64,000 nt of DNA from Macrocybe gigantea (GCA_011319805.1 SJRY01000275.1:124001-188000), one strand, 5' to 3'; shown: positions 1-11,029, numbered from the stretch's first letter. Program-made: numbers and translations. Notes: generated by a model not told the origin, from the letters alone.

Positions 1-1522
1 TGGGAACAGCACACTGCCGTTCACATAGGCAATGGCGGAATTCACAAAGGACAGGAACTCGGCTTGTTTCTAAAAATGGCATGATCAGATACAATATTGT
101 TTAGCGATACAGTCGCAACATACGGAGACGTCTGAGCCTGAGGATTGTACATCTCCAGCTGTCTCGACCTTGGCTTGCCAAGCAACAGGAGCGGCCTGAC
201 ATATCTTAGACCAAGTATGTCATGCAAATGAGCGACCATGGACGTACCAGATGATCCTGCAGATGCTGCCCGACGCCAGGCAGCTCGACCGTCACAGGCA
301 CGCCGGCGGCATCTAGGACGTCCTTGGGGCCGACACCGCTCAGCATCAAAATTTGCGGACTGCCAAGCGCGCCGCCCGCCAAGATCACCTCTTTCTTGAC
401 ATTGACGACCTTCTTTGGTCCAGACGCGGACCCGGCGAACTCAACGCCGGTTGCCACCTGATCGCCGGAGCTCGACTTGTCAGATCCAAAGACAATGCGA
501 GTGACGGTCGAGGAGACGAGGATGTCCAAGTTGCTCCTTGGAGGGAGGGGATCGATGTAGGCGGATTTAGAGTACGAACGTGTCCAGTTTGAAGGATTGA
601 TGGAAAGCGCGGCTACGAATCCTCCATAATTGTTCCCACCGTACGCGTCGGGCGTCGAGGAAATGCCGGCAGCTTCCAAGGAAGGTGTCCAGTCTCCCAC
701 GACGGGGAACATGCTATAAGCTTATTAATTATCGTAACAATGTAAGTATAATACCACTCACAATCCAGGATACGTGACATGCAGGGGTCCACCGGACCCA
801 AAACTCAACGGATTGAACTGTATGTTCCCCGTGGACTGGATGTCGGATTTTGGAGGCGTAAAGGTCTCGCTTTTCTTCATAGAACCAAAGAAATTGCTCC
901 AATTCCATGCATCGGCTGATGCGGAGTCGTCAGAGCCAAGCAGGCCCCGCCATGCGTTGACTTCAAGCTCCGATGGTCGGACGAAGTACATGCCGTTGAT
1001 GGCAGAGGAGCCACCTAGAACCTGATGGGAAACAATAAGGCATAGGTGGTCTAGAAGACACATTCGATATCACCTTTCCACGAGCCCATGGCATGACACG
1101 GTTATTAGCTTTCGGTTGAGAGACTGTCTTGTAGGCCCAGTCGTTGGCTGTCCCGACCAAAGAGTGGTAGTATGTGCCATCAGGAGGATCTGCGATATCG
1201 GATGCGTTAGACTGGGCGCAATAACTCGTTTCCAATACGCACTGATGGAATCGGAGACGGCATCACCGCTATCGCCAGCTTCAATAACGAGGACTGTGAC
1301 ATTTTGGTCCTCCGACAGTCGAGAAGCCAGAACGAGACCCGCTAGTCCACCACCGGCGATGATAAAATCGTAAGAGTCGGCAACGTTAGAGCTCGTCACG
1401 TAATTTCGTCTATGTAGGCTTTGCTCGAAGTGATGGGGGTGACCATAAGTCGAGGGTATAGAGGCTGCGATAAAGGAGAGGAAGGGGAGGATGGTCAGTC
1501 TTGACCAAACCTGGTATACCAT
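1..1522 (-). CDS. GMC-family FAD oxidoreductase (aryl-alcohol oxidase-like), 3' part outside window
   Basis: Flavin oxidase or dehydrogenase of the glucose-methanol-choline family. Secreted fungal members oxidise aryl alcohols or sugars and supply hydrogen peroxide for lignocellulose decay. The protein starts at 1522 with a hydrophobic signal-like segment ([12 protein letters not shown]), then the Rossmann FAD motif [21 protein letters not shown] signature 1 is [13 protein letters not shown] near 1000, and signature 2 is [16 protein letters not shown] near 340-380. Short introns interrupt it, for example before [10 protein letters not shown] and near 720-770. The gene runs off the left edge at about [18 protein letters not shown], so the C-terminal catalytic His-His/Asn pair is not visible. 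An in-frame Met lies further upstream at 1618, but 1522 puts the signal peptide at the N terminus. The exact substrate cannot be read. Three laccases lie in the same window, which fits a decay function. Confidence 0.9.
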
Positions 1523-2229
1523 TATGGTGTGGAAGTTCAAGAATTGTTGAGGAGAATACGTACAGACTGGTCGGTGTGGTTTATAAGACAGCTCTACGGG
1601 GCAACGTTTCCGAGGCATGCCGCATCATCTGGGATTGATGTCAGAAGGCAATGACTCCTGAATGGAGCTGAGAACATGAAGCAAAAGGTCCTAGAAGGCC
1701 GCGGTCTTGCCGACCGAAGTCCGTGCTGGTCGAAAATGGCGGATCTGGGCTCGGGGGCACTGAAGCGTGGCCAGTACCTGGTTCCCAAGGTGCATAACAG
1801 CCATCTATTTCAACTCACGACGACCAGGTAAGCCTCGGCCACGCCTAGAAGAAAAGAGTAACGTTTGCAATCAGCCATGTGTTGTGTGTCATGGATACGG
1901 TGAAATGAGTGTTTTATTTTTCTGTTGGTTCATGTTTTTTCCTTTGATAAAAACTCATTTCTTTTACCCAAAGTGGCCTTACAACGCCGACGATGAAGCA
2001 ATGCTTTGATGGCACGCACTTTATCGATTTGGCGGAAGCGTATCATGCAGATTATCCAGGACTCGCTGTCAGCGTCTCCGAACCTCGATGCCTCCCAGCC
2101 TTCCCGTACGCGGGCCGAAGGATCATGAGCCCGACCTCGAGATCGCACCATAGAAGGATATGTCATGTACACGGCTCCAGTGATTCTCGATAGTGATGCA
2201 GCGGCCCGTCGTTCCACCTTCAACAACCA
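1523..2229. other. Intergenic region between divergent GMC and S28 peptidase genes
   Basis: About 700 bases separate the start codons of two divergently transcribed secreted-enzyme genes, so this stretch must hold both promoters. Short open frames exist on both strands, but none has a recognisable motif. No RNA gene or repeat is seen. Confidence 0.5.
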
Positions 2230-4447
2230 ATGTTATCATCACTGCTGGCTTGTATCCTCTGCACAGCTCTGTGGACGTACCGAGCTGCTGTAGCTACGAC
2301 TTCTCGCGATCAGAACCCCGTTTTCCGAAGTTCGGCGCTGTCGAACGGTGCTACTAGGTTCAGAAGTCGCGGAACTGGAGAGAAACCCAGCGCTGTTTAT
2401 TGATGTGGGTTTAGGCGCTACGTCTCAATAGTGCGAGCCAACTAAGTCGTGATCAGGTCCCCATTGATCATTTCAGCAACTCGACGGGGGCTACCTTCCG
2501 AAATCGGTATTGGGTCAATGCGACGTACTACAAGCCAGGCGGACCAGTCTTTTGTATGTGAATAATATTCACCCTTCGGATTACTTGACAAGAGGCTGGG
2601 CAGTGTTTGATTCGGGCGAACAAGACGCCGCGCCTCTCTTGCCCTACTACCTTCAGGTTTGGCTGCAAGTTCTTGCGACTGAAGAATTACGTTCTAATCT
2701 GAATCAGGAATACCATGGCTTTTCCGCTGTCATGCGTCTAGCGAAGCGATACAATGGACTAGCCATCCTGTGGGAACATCGGTATTATGGTGACTCTCAG
2801 CCCTTCCCTGTCAATGTAAAGTTCCCGCATCTTTGGCGTATGTTACTAAAAGCTTACTATTGACTCAGAGGAACACTACAGCAGAACAATGGAGGTTCCT
2901 CACGACAGAGCAGGCCTTGGAAGATGTCATCTTTTTCGCTAACTCGTTTTCTCGGTCTCAGAATCTCGGCGGCGTCAAGCCTTCTGATCCTCTGACCCTT
3001 CCGGTCCACCCGTCGAACACTCCTTGGGTTGCGTTAGGGGGCTCGTATCCTGGAATACGGTCCGCTTTTCTTCGTTTGCGTAATCCGGAAATCATATTCG
3101 CGAGTTGGGCATCCTCTGCACCCGTACAGGCGCAGGTGGACATGGCGAGCTATTACAAGGCGGCTGAACGCAGTTTGACGAGGAACTGTTCGGCTGATTG
3201 GGTTGCGGTGACTCGGTAGGGCACTTGCACCGCTTGGCACCTTGCCTTTCTCTGATCTTCCTGACACACAGTTTCGTGGATGATACATTGAAGGGTGATA
3301 ATGAGACGGCAAAGATTGACATGAAGTTCGCCCTGCTCAAGGCACGACTGAGCGGTCCAGGAGGAAACACGACAGGCGCCGCTAATCTGACACGAGAACG
3401 AGCTAACGCTACGAGCAATGTGAACGCGGCCTCCATCTTGATGGACCCTCTCAACTTCTATCAGGTCCGTAGGCATTTTGTTTCATCAAGGTGTTGAGTC
3501 AAGTCCTGACGATTTCGAGATGACTAGTATTATGGATTCGCCGCATCGCTTCTGCCTTTCTGCAACATTCTCGAAACGCAGAACTTCACGAGTCGTGCTC
3601 TGGAATTTGGGCTTGTTTCGGAGGTTGGAGTGCAAGAAACGTTCAAAGCCTTCCTAGTCGGTCTATCCGAAGTAGATTATGATTCTATCCCTGGTGTGCC
3701 CGACGATCCCGTCCAAGATAGGTCTTGGATGTGGCAGTACTGCTCGGAATACGGTACGATTTATTTGTCACGTCCTGTCCACATGTAACTCGTCTGAATA
3801 AATCGCTGATAGGGTTCTATCAACGAGGCGACCGCGAAAATCCATTATCCATCGAAACGTCCTTCTTGTCTCTCGATCTTTTTCAACAACAATGTAACGA
3901 GACATTTCCCCGCGGCCTTCCTCCATCCCCAAAGGTCGAAAACGTCAACAAATACGGTGGATGGAATATGAATCCCTCAAACGTGATGTTCACGAATGGC
4001 GAATGTGAGAGCGAGCTCCATCGTTTCTATCCATTCACTCCCTTATTGAACTATGAATGTTCTCCTTGATCCTTCAGTTGATCCCTGGCGGACAATGAGT
4101 TTAGCGTCGATTGAATCAAACTCCCCGAAGCGCTCGCCTTCGCCTGTCATACCACCGTAAGTCACGTCCAAGTCTCGCCTTCCTTCTGACCATGCATTTC
4201 TTTTACCTCGTCCGACTCCATCAGATGCAACCAATCTCCTTCTGGCAATGCGTTCTTTGGGCTAACCTATGCCAATATGGTCCATGCTTCGGACATGCGT
4301 GTCCTCCTCACGCCAGACGCAAACCATTCCGACTTCAAGACAGTCGGTTTTTACAGCCCAATATCACAGGAACCCTTCTTCACCGGACTTGGATTGTTTC
4401 AACTCGCTCTCGACGAGTGGTTCCCTTGTTTTGAAGCAAGGAAATAG
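2230..4447 (+). CDS. Secreted serine peptidase, family S28 (prolyl carboxypeptidase-like)
   Basis: Predicted extracellular or vacuolar serine peptidase cleaving next to proline. The start at 2230 gives a signal peptide (LLACILCTALWTYRAAVA). After an intron the S28 core begins: IDHFSN, then NRYWVNATYYKPGGPVF, LFDSGEQDA, WEHRYYGDSQPFPVN. The nucleophile motif is GGSYPG near 3045-3060, inside WVALGGSYPGIRSAFLRL. Downstream are VDPWRTMSL (family Asp region, about 4080-4100) and the His region YANMVHASDMR near 4270-4300. The C terminus is ALDEWFPCFEARK, with the stop at 4445-4447. At least six introns of 50-60 nt have clear GT...AG ends, for example after PGGPVF and after SQPFPVN. Many N-glycosylation sequons (NAT, NTT, NET) fit secretion. 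The extent of exon 1 before VPIDHF is uncertain. No frame break was found in the conserved part. Confidence 0.88.
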
Positions 4448-4587
4448 TCGTTGGATGTTCACGGACTTCAGATCTCCCTATGTACATCAAGGCATGCCAT
4501 GTTTTATTTTTGCTTATGGAGTCTTGGTTATGATCAACCGTATATGACATTGATGACACTTTACATGCTATGGCATTCGCCGCCGAT

Positions 4588-7334
4588 CTACCCATAAACC
4601 ATATCTTTGACAGGAAGACCTGTCAGACCTGTCAAAGAGAGATTCTCACTGCATTTCCGGGGGAGATTTTTGTAGATCGAACACAGATCCAACCATTCCT
4701 GCTTGATAATTTGTGACTTGGACCCACTGATCTGATCTTGCGGTGCTTCGCTGAAGACTACGGCAAGGCCAGCTTCCAAATGCCAGTCTACATGGAATTG
4801 AATTAGTGGGTGACGCTGTGAGCAAACGACAAGGGTTCCTACCGATATCTGTATTAAAGTTTGAAGCCAATGAACATCGTTCAGTGGTTGAACTAGGCGA
4901 CTTCAAGGTATACTCATACTCACGGCAGTGCAGGAACCTGATGGCCTTGATGAGCTTGGTTCGTACGTTAAGGACACATTCTGACTCACCAAGGTCCTGG
5001 GTTATCGGTCTTGAACCGGATGATGACGGTGGAGCCTAAGATAAAGAATTGGAAACCATTCAAAAGCTTGAGGGACGTTTGGCTCACCTCCGACTCCGAC
5101 AACGTCACGTCGAGGAGGATTGGCGTAGTTGACTCCACCGTCCCGGCCTTGGATGATATCGAAAACGTGGCCGTGAAGACTGGATGCACACTAAGCAGAG
5201 ACTGAGAGGGATGCAGAACTTGACTCACTGGAAGGGACTGTAGGTACCCAGTAATCATTCGTCAACTTTATGAATTTAACGCGTTCAGACTTACTGCACA
5301 TGACCTGAAAGTACGTCGGAAACATCAGCGTCGAACGCCTCGTAACTAAGAATCAGGCCCACCATTCGCAGAACCATGAATCTGCAGTTCTATAATCTTG
5401 TCGCGCTCCAAGACAAAAGTGTTCTCAGATGGCTGGAAGTCGCTCTCGTCCATGAACCCGTTGGCAATGACATTCAGCAAGGTCGGCAGGCTGGGTGACT
5501 CGTACGCATGACCATTGACTGTCCACTGTAAATCCGAGGTCAAGAAAACTTTAGAACCATTTCTGACGAGCACATACTTCCAGACGGTTAGTGAAGTCCC
5601 GCGTGAACTGTAAGTCGATGACTCTATCAGCAGGTGCACTGCCTCCAGGAGCACCGGGGTTCTCAAGCGGCACCAGGGAGGACTCTTGAAGTAGGGTTCC
5701 GTTCCCCGAACCTGCAGACGTAGTGGGTTCGCCAGAAGGTGCTCCTTCGTAGTGAAGAACGGCGTAGACATTTTCGGTATTAACTTGATTGTTTCGTTAG
5801 ATGGTTCGCGCTGGAAGATCTGATGCAAAGCGTACGGTTGTCGTTATCGGAAGAGTGTTGGAGCTTCATCGGGGCCCGGATCCAGTAATTGCGGACGGGT
5901 TGATTGGCATTGAGGATAACTGAGTACCGCTGCCCGGCATATATCTCGAATCCATCTACAATCAGTGGCTGATGGTTGATGCCGTCTACCTAGACGTAGA
6001 ACGTGAGTAGGGCTGTGACAATAGTAATAGTGCATACGCTTACCTCGATAATGGTTAGGCTGTGACCTTCGATAGAGAACGTGTATCCCGAGTATCCGGA
6101 TATGTTGATGACACGGAAGCGATATCGCTTCCCGGAAACTACATTGACACGCGCTCGGGTGACAGAGGGGCCACCCTCATACCTACCTATCCCATTGATC
6201 AACCCAGAATCTGGGATCTGCGACACGAACCTCAGCCACGATCGCAAACTGAAAATCTCAAGCGCTTACTGGTTCATGGTTTCCCCCGCCGTCCTCGAAG
6301 AGGTACTTGTGTCCTAGGCCATCTGCAGGCTAAAGCGACGACATGAATACCTAGAATATCAGCCATAAATATACTGACTAGATGATACCAGTCCGCAAGC
6401 GTGATAACCGTCCCCGCATTATCGACATCATAAAGGCCAAGATGAGGATCATCCGGGTCTCCAGAAATATCAGATGTGCTGTAAGGACAATATTCCTACG
6501 TCTTACCGTATACTACCAGAGCACTGTTTGAGTCCATGTCAAGACGCATGCTAGGTGGAGCGCGTCAGAACTCGAAGACTTACCCTCGTAAACCATCCAC
6601 ATATTGAGATGACAAGTGGCTACGTTACTACAATGAGCAATGGGGGCAGCTGCGATAGCGAGGCATTGGTACCTATGATACCTTTGAATTACATACTAGT
6701 CAGCGTGCTGCAGACGAAGTCGTCGCAAAAGTTTCTCACCAGAATGTCCCTGATTGACCATTCAGAGGGACTGAAAAATCGCGTCAGTTGAACGAAGAAG
6801 ACAGGAAATGTCGATGACGCCTACTATCATATGTGTAGGTATGATTTGGAGCGATGGGGCACTGGTTAACGAATGCAGCTATTTATTGATGCGGTTTGAG
6901 TGTTTGGCAGGAGGCGGGAGAATCGAGCAGACTCACGCCCATCCTCCGATGCTGTCCTGAGTTGGAACTGAACGAGATGAATGAACCGACAGAGACGTAA
7001 CCAATATTCTCCTTACCAGGCCGTGCCAGTGGATACTCGTGCTGCGCCTGTAAAAATGGGGGTGAATCAGCATCGATCAGGTAAAATTTGATCATTCACA
7101 CCTCATGGTTGGATTTGTGAGTTGATTATTGACATGAATATGAAGAACATCATTCTTCTGTGCTTGGATGAGCGTGCCTGGATAGATGCCATTGACGAGA
7201 ATGGCGGCTCGCGAGTAACCATCTGGAGCGATGTTAGCATTAACAATGTTGAAGTTAATGTCAACATCTGCCCCCAGCGCGACTGCAGGCAACAGGAAGA
7301 GCAGAGCAAGAACGGTTTCGAGAGAGGAAGTCAT
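4588..7334 (-). CDS. Laccase 1 (multicopper oxidase), microexon-rich
   Basis: Secreted laccase that oxidises phenols using four copper atoms and reduces oxygen to water. The start at 7334 gives a signal peptide ([13 protein letters not shown]) and then [17 protein letters not shown]. All four copper regions can be assembled from exons: [58 protein letters not shown]. The residue ten after the T1 cysteine is Leu, as in medium or high potential laccases. Three of the four motifs are split by very small exons: 9 nt at 6673-6681, 10 nt at 5295-5304, 9 nt at 5229-5237, 14 nt at 4924-4937 and 6 nt at 4843-4848. There are also 17-nt (6507-6523) and 31-nt (6937-6967) exons. Flanking introns are 48-75 nt with GT...AG. 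Near the end a five-base C run (4659-4663) shifts frame: six would end the protein at LPPEMQ, whereas as written it runs about 15 residues further to 4588. It is most similar in this window to laccase 3. Confidence 0.92.
4843..4848 (-). other. Laccase 1 microexon, 6 nt (HI of HCHIDWH)
   Basis: Minus-strand taatacag / ATATCG / gtaggaac. Joined between ...TGCC and ACTGGC (4787) it rebuilds C-H-I-D-W-H. Introns on either side are 75 and 55 nt. Without these six bases the frame is kept, but His and Ile are lost. Confidence 0.8.
4924..4937 (-). other. Laccase 1 microexon, 14 nt (FLHC)
   Basis: Minus-strand ggccatcag / GTTCCTGCACTGCC / gtgagtat. It encodes Phe-Leu-His-Cys, including the T1 cysteine. 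Upstream intron 52 nt, downstream intron 75 nt. Confidence 0.82.
5229..5237 (-). other. Laccase 1 microexon, 9 nt (PF of HPFHLHGH)
   Basis: Minus-strand cctacag / TCCCTTCCA / gtgagtca. It finishes the first His, encodes Pro-Phe and starts the second His of HPFHLHGH. The next exon begins T-CTT-CAC-GGC at 5179. The downstream intron is 49 nt. Confidence 0.8.
5295..5304 (-). other. Laccase 1 microexon, 10 nt (HV and first two bases of His in HPFHLHGH)
   Basis: Minus-strand tactttcag / GTCATGTGCA / gtaagtctg. It completes Gly from the previous exon (GSANG), encodes His-Val and starts the first copper-ligand histidine. Introns are 58 nt upstream and 57 nt downstream. Confidence 0.8.
6507..6523 (-). 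other. Laccase 1 microexon, 17 nt (ALVVY)
   Basis: Minus-strand ...ctcaaacag / 17 nt / gtaagac. It bridges GLRG to [13 protein letters not shown] in frame. Flanking introns are about 70 and 48 nt. The same-length exon occurs in laccase 3 at 50719-50735. Confidence 0.75.
6673..6681 (-). other. Laccase 1 microexon, 9 nt (tyrosine and histidine of WYHSH)
   Basis: Minus-strand ttcaaag / GTATCATAG / gtacca. It joins an exon ending TTCTG (edge 6741) to one starting CCACTTG (6619), giving W-Y-H-S-H-L. Flanking introns are 59 and 53 nt. The histidine is a copper ligand in this family. Confidence 0.8.
6937..6967 (-). other. Laccase 1 exon of 31 nt ([10 protein letters not shown])
   Basis: On the minus strand the exon follows ...ctcgttcag and is followed by gtgagt. 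It encodes the segment joining HWHGL to PAFVNQCPI. Laccase 3 has an exon of the same length at 51151-51181. Confidence 0.75.
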
Positions 7335-7374
7335 CTTGAATGACTGCTGGGCGATATGGGTTGAGACGGACAGC

Positions 7375-7381
7375 TTTTATA
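7375..7381 (-). promoter_or_regulatory. TATA box of laccase 1
   Basis: TATAAAA reads on the minus strand about 41 nt upstream of the laccase 1 start codon, inside CTATAAAAGCT. Laccase 3 has the same element at 51601-51607, 43 nt from its start, which supports both start choices. Confidence 0.65.
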
Positions 7382-9680
7382 GGCCAAAAAATGCCTCAGG
7401 CAGTACTTTTTGGAGGTATTCCCGTACCCACAGTCAGACATGCGCCAAGAGCATTATTTGAGAGGTTTGCATCTCTACGGAGAACGAAGAGAAATCAAGA
7501 ATTCTGAAATGTTCCCCACGAAAGATTTCGGTTAACCTGTTCCTTGCGGCGCTCGGGACGAGTTTGCCCTCTTTCGAAGCCGTCTTTTTCCCCGTGATAC
7601 CACTGTATACTTTGTCCTGGTTTTCAAAGCAAACTACTTACAATTTTTGACCTGGCGCTGCTAATGGATTTAGTCGAAACAGTCAACTGAATCCGGATAT
7701 ATCTAAGCTAGAGTGACCAGCAAGAAGCTGGTTTTGGTTGGCGAAAGGCTCAGCACATACCCTTTCTGTTCCAAAGCAAAAAGGATCAAAGACAGAAATG
7801 CGGTCTCAGTATTGTGATGGCTGACAAAGAGTCATTCTTTGGCACATTCGGCGTACTGAAGAATAGCGAGGTTGTGTGGTAACGAGACATACGCGCGCTC
7901 CACTTGTAAATGATGTTCGATAGACCTGACACCGAAGCAAAACGCCGTCTAGATTGACTATGACATTCCGCACTGATCGCGCTGCGTCCTGAAGGTCATT
8001 CCCTGCACGCAGGCGAGACCTACTGCCACAATGATTGAGCAGATCATCAGGTCCTGCGTAGAGAAATTTCAAACCGAGTTTGCGATTGACTTGGCGAACC
8101 TGAGCATATCCCATACCTTGGGCTTCTCCACACCAGGTACCATGTGTGTGGATAACCCATGACAGGATCGAATGCAAGTTACCATCAGGTGTTCTCCAAG
8201 AATGTAAAGTCGAAATGAGACGAGCACCCCGGTCCCTGGGGAACGTCAAATCATAAGATTGTTTTGTTAGCTTGGCAAGTAATCCACAACTGGAAGTCTG
8301 CCGGGCATGTTTGACTACAGGCCGATTTCCAATCGGCTTCGACCCACAGAAAGTGAAGGACAAATGGTTCAAGGTGTTGAATTGCCTAATATGGACACCG
8401 AGGACACCAAATAATAATAAAAAACACATGTATCCAAAGTGTAAACACCGGCGATATCATGCCAAGAGCCTTCGGAGCCTGTTTTCTGCTCAACGTCCAC
8501 TCCAATTTTCTATGAACCTGCCCGCTTGAAGAAAAAATAATGTTTCAAGTCCATGACAAATGTCAACGCCGAACCCCGCACCTTTTTGGTCGCCATCTCG
8601 AACCTGAATTGGCTCCTCTGCTTGAACCTTTTGGAGGCAAATCGCTCGACGTGGAAACTTCCGTGCTGTAATGATCTTTTGTGGAACTCGTTTCTTTACA
8701 GTTTTAGGTTTTCAACCATTTTTGGCGCCGACAGATGATACACTGCCTTTGTTGCGTCCGCAACAAGCAAGGATTGACACTGTCGTAGAATGCCTTAATG
8801 AAATGTTTGACCGAGGTCGCTTAGTACCCTTTAGTACCACTCTGCCGTCAAACTATCGAACCCCTTGGGTCGGTATCATTGGCACCCATAGATCTGGCTA
8901 TTGTTGCGTTACCGCGGGATCGGGCCATGGCTTATCTTCCCCGCCTTCACTCGCCAAGAACACTGGCATATGGATGTCTCCCAAATAAGGACATACCGGC
9001 TATTTCGCCTGGACTGTGCGAGCTTCACGGTGTCTGTGGTATTTTGTCTGTCAGACTGGCCAGCTCGCCGTGGCAACCGAATGTCAATGTCATGGACATA
9101 GCTAATAGTTCGTACATCACAGCTCTAGACGATGTCGAATCTCCCACGACGTGCAAATATTAGTCGATGATTCCTCGCCGGATTATAATCTTGGCTAGAG
9201 TGCTTTCCACGGTTCCGTCGCCCTCGATGCTTGCTATAAATCATGGTCAGTAGACACGACGGAGTTCACCCAATGGGGTACGGTTCCTATCATAATCTTC
9301 CAAGTCTCGACCTGAGATGTATTGTACGGTCAAGATGCATGCCGTTCGTAATCCTAAGGTCAGAACGCATTTCGCCCCATTATAGTCGTAGTCCATTACT
9401 TAGTATATGTCAGTGTATTCAACGCTCGACGCACCGTCGAATTACCCCATCAATCAAGTTTTGATTTCGAGACGTCAATCTTTCAAGGCTCAGACGAATC
9501 ATATGCTAATCATGTCAAATGACTGATAGCCAGTATTGATACTGATCGTGCTATATCTTCTGCACATCGCTCTTCGTTCCACGCTCCATTCTATTGCCTT
9601 GCTCGTCCAGTTCAAGCCGGGATTCTGTGAGTCCCGACCAAGTTTTCCATTTCCCGCATTCCACTTTCTCTTCAACCATT
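7382..9680. other. 2.3 kb region without a recognised gene
   Basis: The longest frame is 207 codons on the minus strand (7806-8429). It begins with a hydrophobic stretch but has no motif I recognise and no clear intron pattern. On the plus strand a run at 8671-8988 (WVGIIGT, FLAPTDDTLPLL) is likewise unplaceable. These could be decayed gene pieces. Base composition is more AT-rich than in the neighbouring genes. No RNA gene or repeat is seen. Confidence 0.4.
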
Positions 9681-10277
9681 ATGTCGCGTCTCGTTTCCAT
9701 TCTCTACGGCACCCTCACGTTCTTCGTGATATTCGCCCTCGCCCTGCCAGCATCGAACCAATACAGTGGACGCTCCCTCACGCTCAACCATCGTCTATCT
9801 CGCCAACTTTCCAACACCACGAATTCCATCTGCAGCAGCCCTCCGCGGGACAGTTGCGCGTTCTACTCCGACTGTCTCGAGTCGCGCTTCCATTGTGGCC
9901 CAGATGGGTATCCGATTGGCTACGGCCAGAACTTCTGCCAAAGATTCAGCGACCAACGCGATTTGCTGAGTGCCGAAGGGCAAACGTGGATGCTGGACAC
10001 GATGCAGTGCCTTCAGAGGTTCCTCGTCCCAGACGCGACCGATCCTGCACTCGCCAACGAAACCTGCGATGCGCTTTCAAAGAAGGCGTTCGCCTCTCAC
10101 TCAGACTGCTACGTCAATAGCGGTCTTTGCACTCTTCCCCCTTCCGACTGGTTGGCTATCGTCAAGATTGTGCAACTGAAAACTCTGTTCGCGAGTTTTG
10201 ATGCGTTCATGGCGACATTAAAGGCTCAGGAAGGGTGTTTGGAATTTTATCTCTTCATGTTGAAGAACTTGCTTTAA
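9681..10277 (+). CDS. Small secreted cysteine-rich protein, stanniocalcin-like
   Basis: Single-exon gene of 198 residues. The start at 9681 gives a strong signal peptide (ILYGTLTFFVIFALALPAS). The mature part has ten cysteines. Spacing and surrounding residues resemble the conserved core of animal stanniocalcins: a Cys followed by FYSDC, then NFCQRF, then SAEGQTWMLDTMQCLQRFL, then a Cys, a second CY (SHSDCYVNSGLC) and IVKIVQL ahead of a last Cys (QEGCLEF). In stanniocalcins the equivalent segments are an ICKSF-type motif, an xxQGKxFVKESLKC motif, ECYxKLxVC and a VVQL motif. The match was recalled from family knowledge, not computed. The family acts as secreted disulfide-linked glycoprotein hormones in animals; a role in fungi is unknown to me. 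One sequon (NTT) and one NET are present. Alternative: an unrelated cysteine-rich effector-like protein. Confidence 0.75.
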   Translation: MSRLVSILYGTLTFFVIFALALPASNQYSGRSLTLNHRLSRQLSNTTNSICSSPPRDSCAFYSDCLESRFHCGPDGYPIGYGQNFCQRFSDQRDLLSAEGQTWMLDTMQCLQRFLVPDATDPALANETCDALSKKAFASHSDCYVNSGLCTLPPSDWLAIVKIVQLKTLFASFDAFMATLKAQEGCLEFYLFMLKNLL

Positions 10278-11029
10278 GCCACGGTCCGGATTGCTCCAGC
10301 TTGTTTTCCTTGACTGAAGATTGATATATCTTTATAATTGTCTTGTTCGGACTGGACTCTCTTTATCGAGCTTCAAATCGTCGTTGTTCTGGTTACAGTC
10401 CTTGAATACAGACAGTCGTTGAGATTGGCATCGACAAAAGTCATCCGGAAGCTGTGCTAGGCGGAATGATGTTGTTTTAACTTGTTTGGATCTGAAGATG
10501 TTGTGTGGAGCAAAGAGAAAAAACATACTTTCACGCCGACAACAGTGAGAATGCTTTTTATTAAGCGTGATTCGACGAGTGGAGCGGATGGCCTCGAAAG
10601 TAGCTGCTGTACACGTGTAGTTGACGAAAGTAGACGGTGAGTGTACGCCTGAAAGTGGGGCGATTCTCTCTTATTCTCACGGCGGTTTTCGCCGGTCTCT
10701 TTTGTACAGGTCGCGTATTTGAAACTACTATTTACTCTCGCGTCCTCCGAGTCCTATGCTCGGTTTGCCCCCATTTCCAATACTTTTTTCGTTTCCTTTT
10801 GTGCGTTTTAGCTGAAGGATCCGACAGTGTGTATCTTGAAAGTGTTTATATAATAGAGAGCGCGCCGATCGAAGAAAATCGCTCAACGGTCGGTCAGGGT
10901 GTACATTGTCTCAAACAGCTGACGTCGATCACGACGTTAGACTCCAACTGAACCCCTCCTGTATAAAAATGAGCCTAGTCGCTCGACCTCATGTAAGACA
11001 TTCCTCGTTACTCAACATAACTACCAAGC
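10278..11029. other. Intergenic region, no gene seen
   Basis: It contains AT-rich sequence downstream of the secreted protein gene and the presumed promoter of the oxidoreductase at 11030. Open frames here are short and lack motifs. Confidence 0.4.

Noticed and set aside
7806..8429. 207-codon minus-strand frame as a secreted protein gene
   Set aside because: Hydrophobic start but no family resemblance, no introns and poor codon character; left as unassigned.
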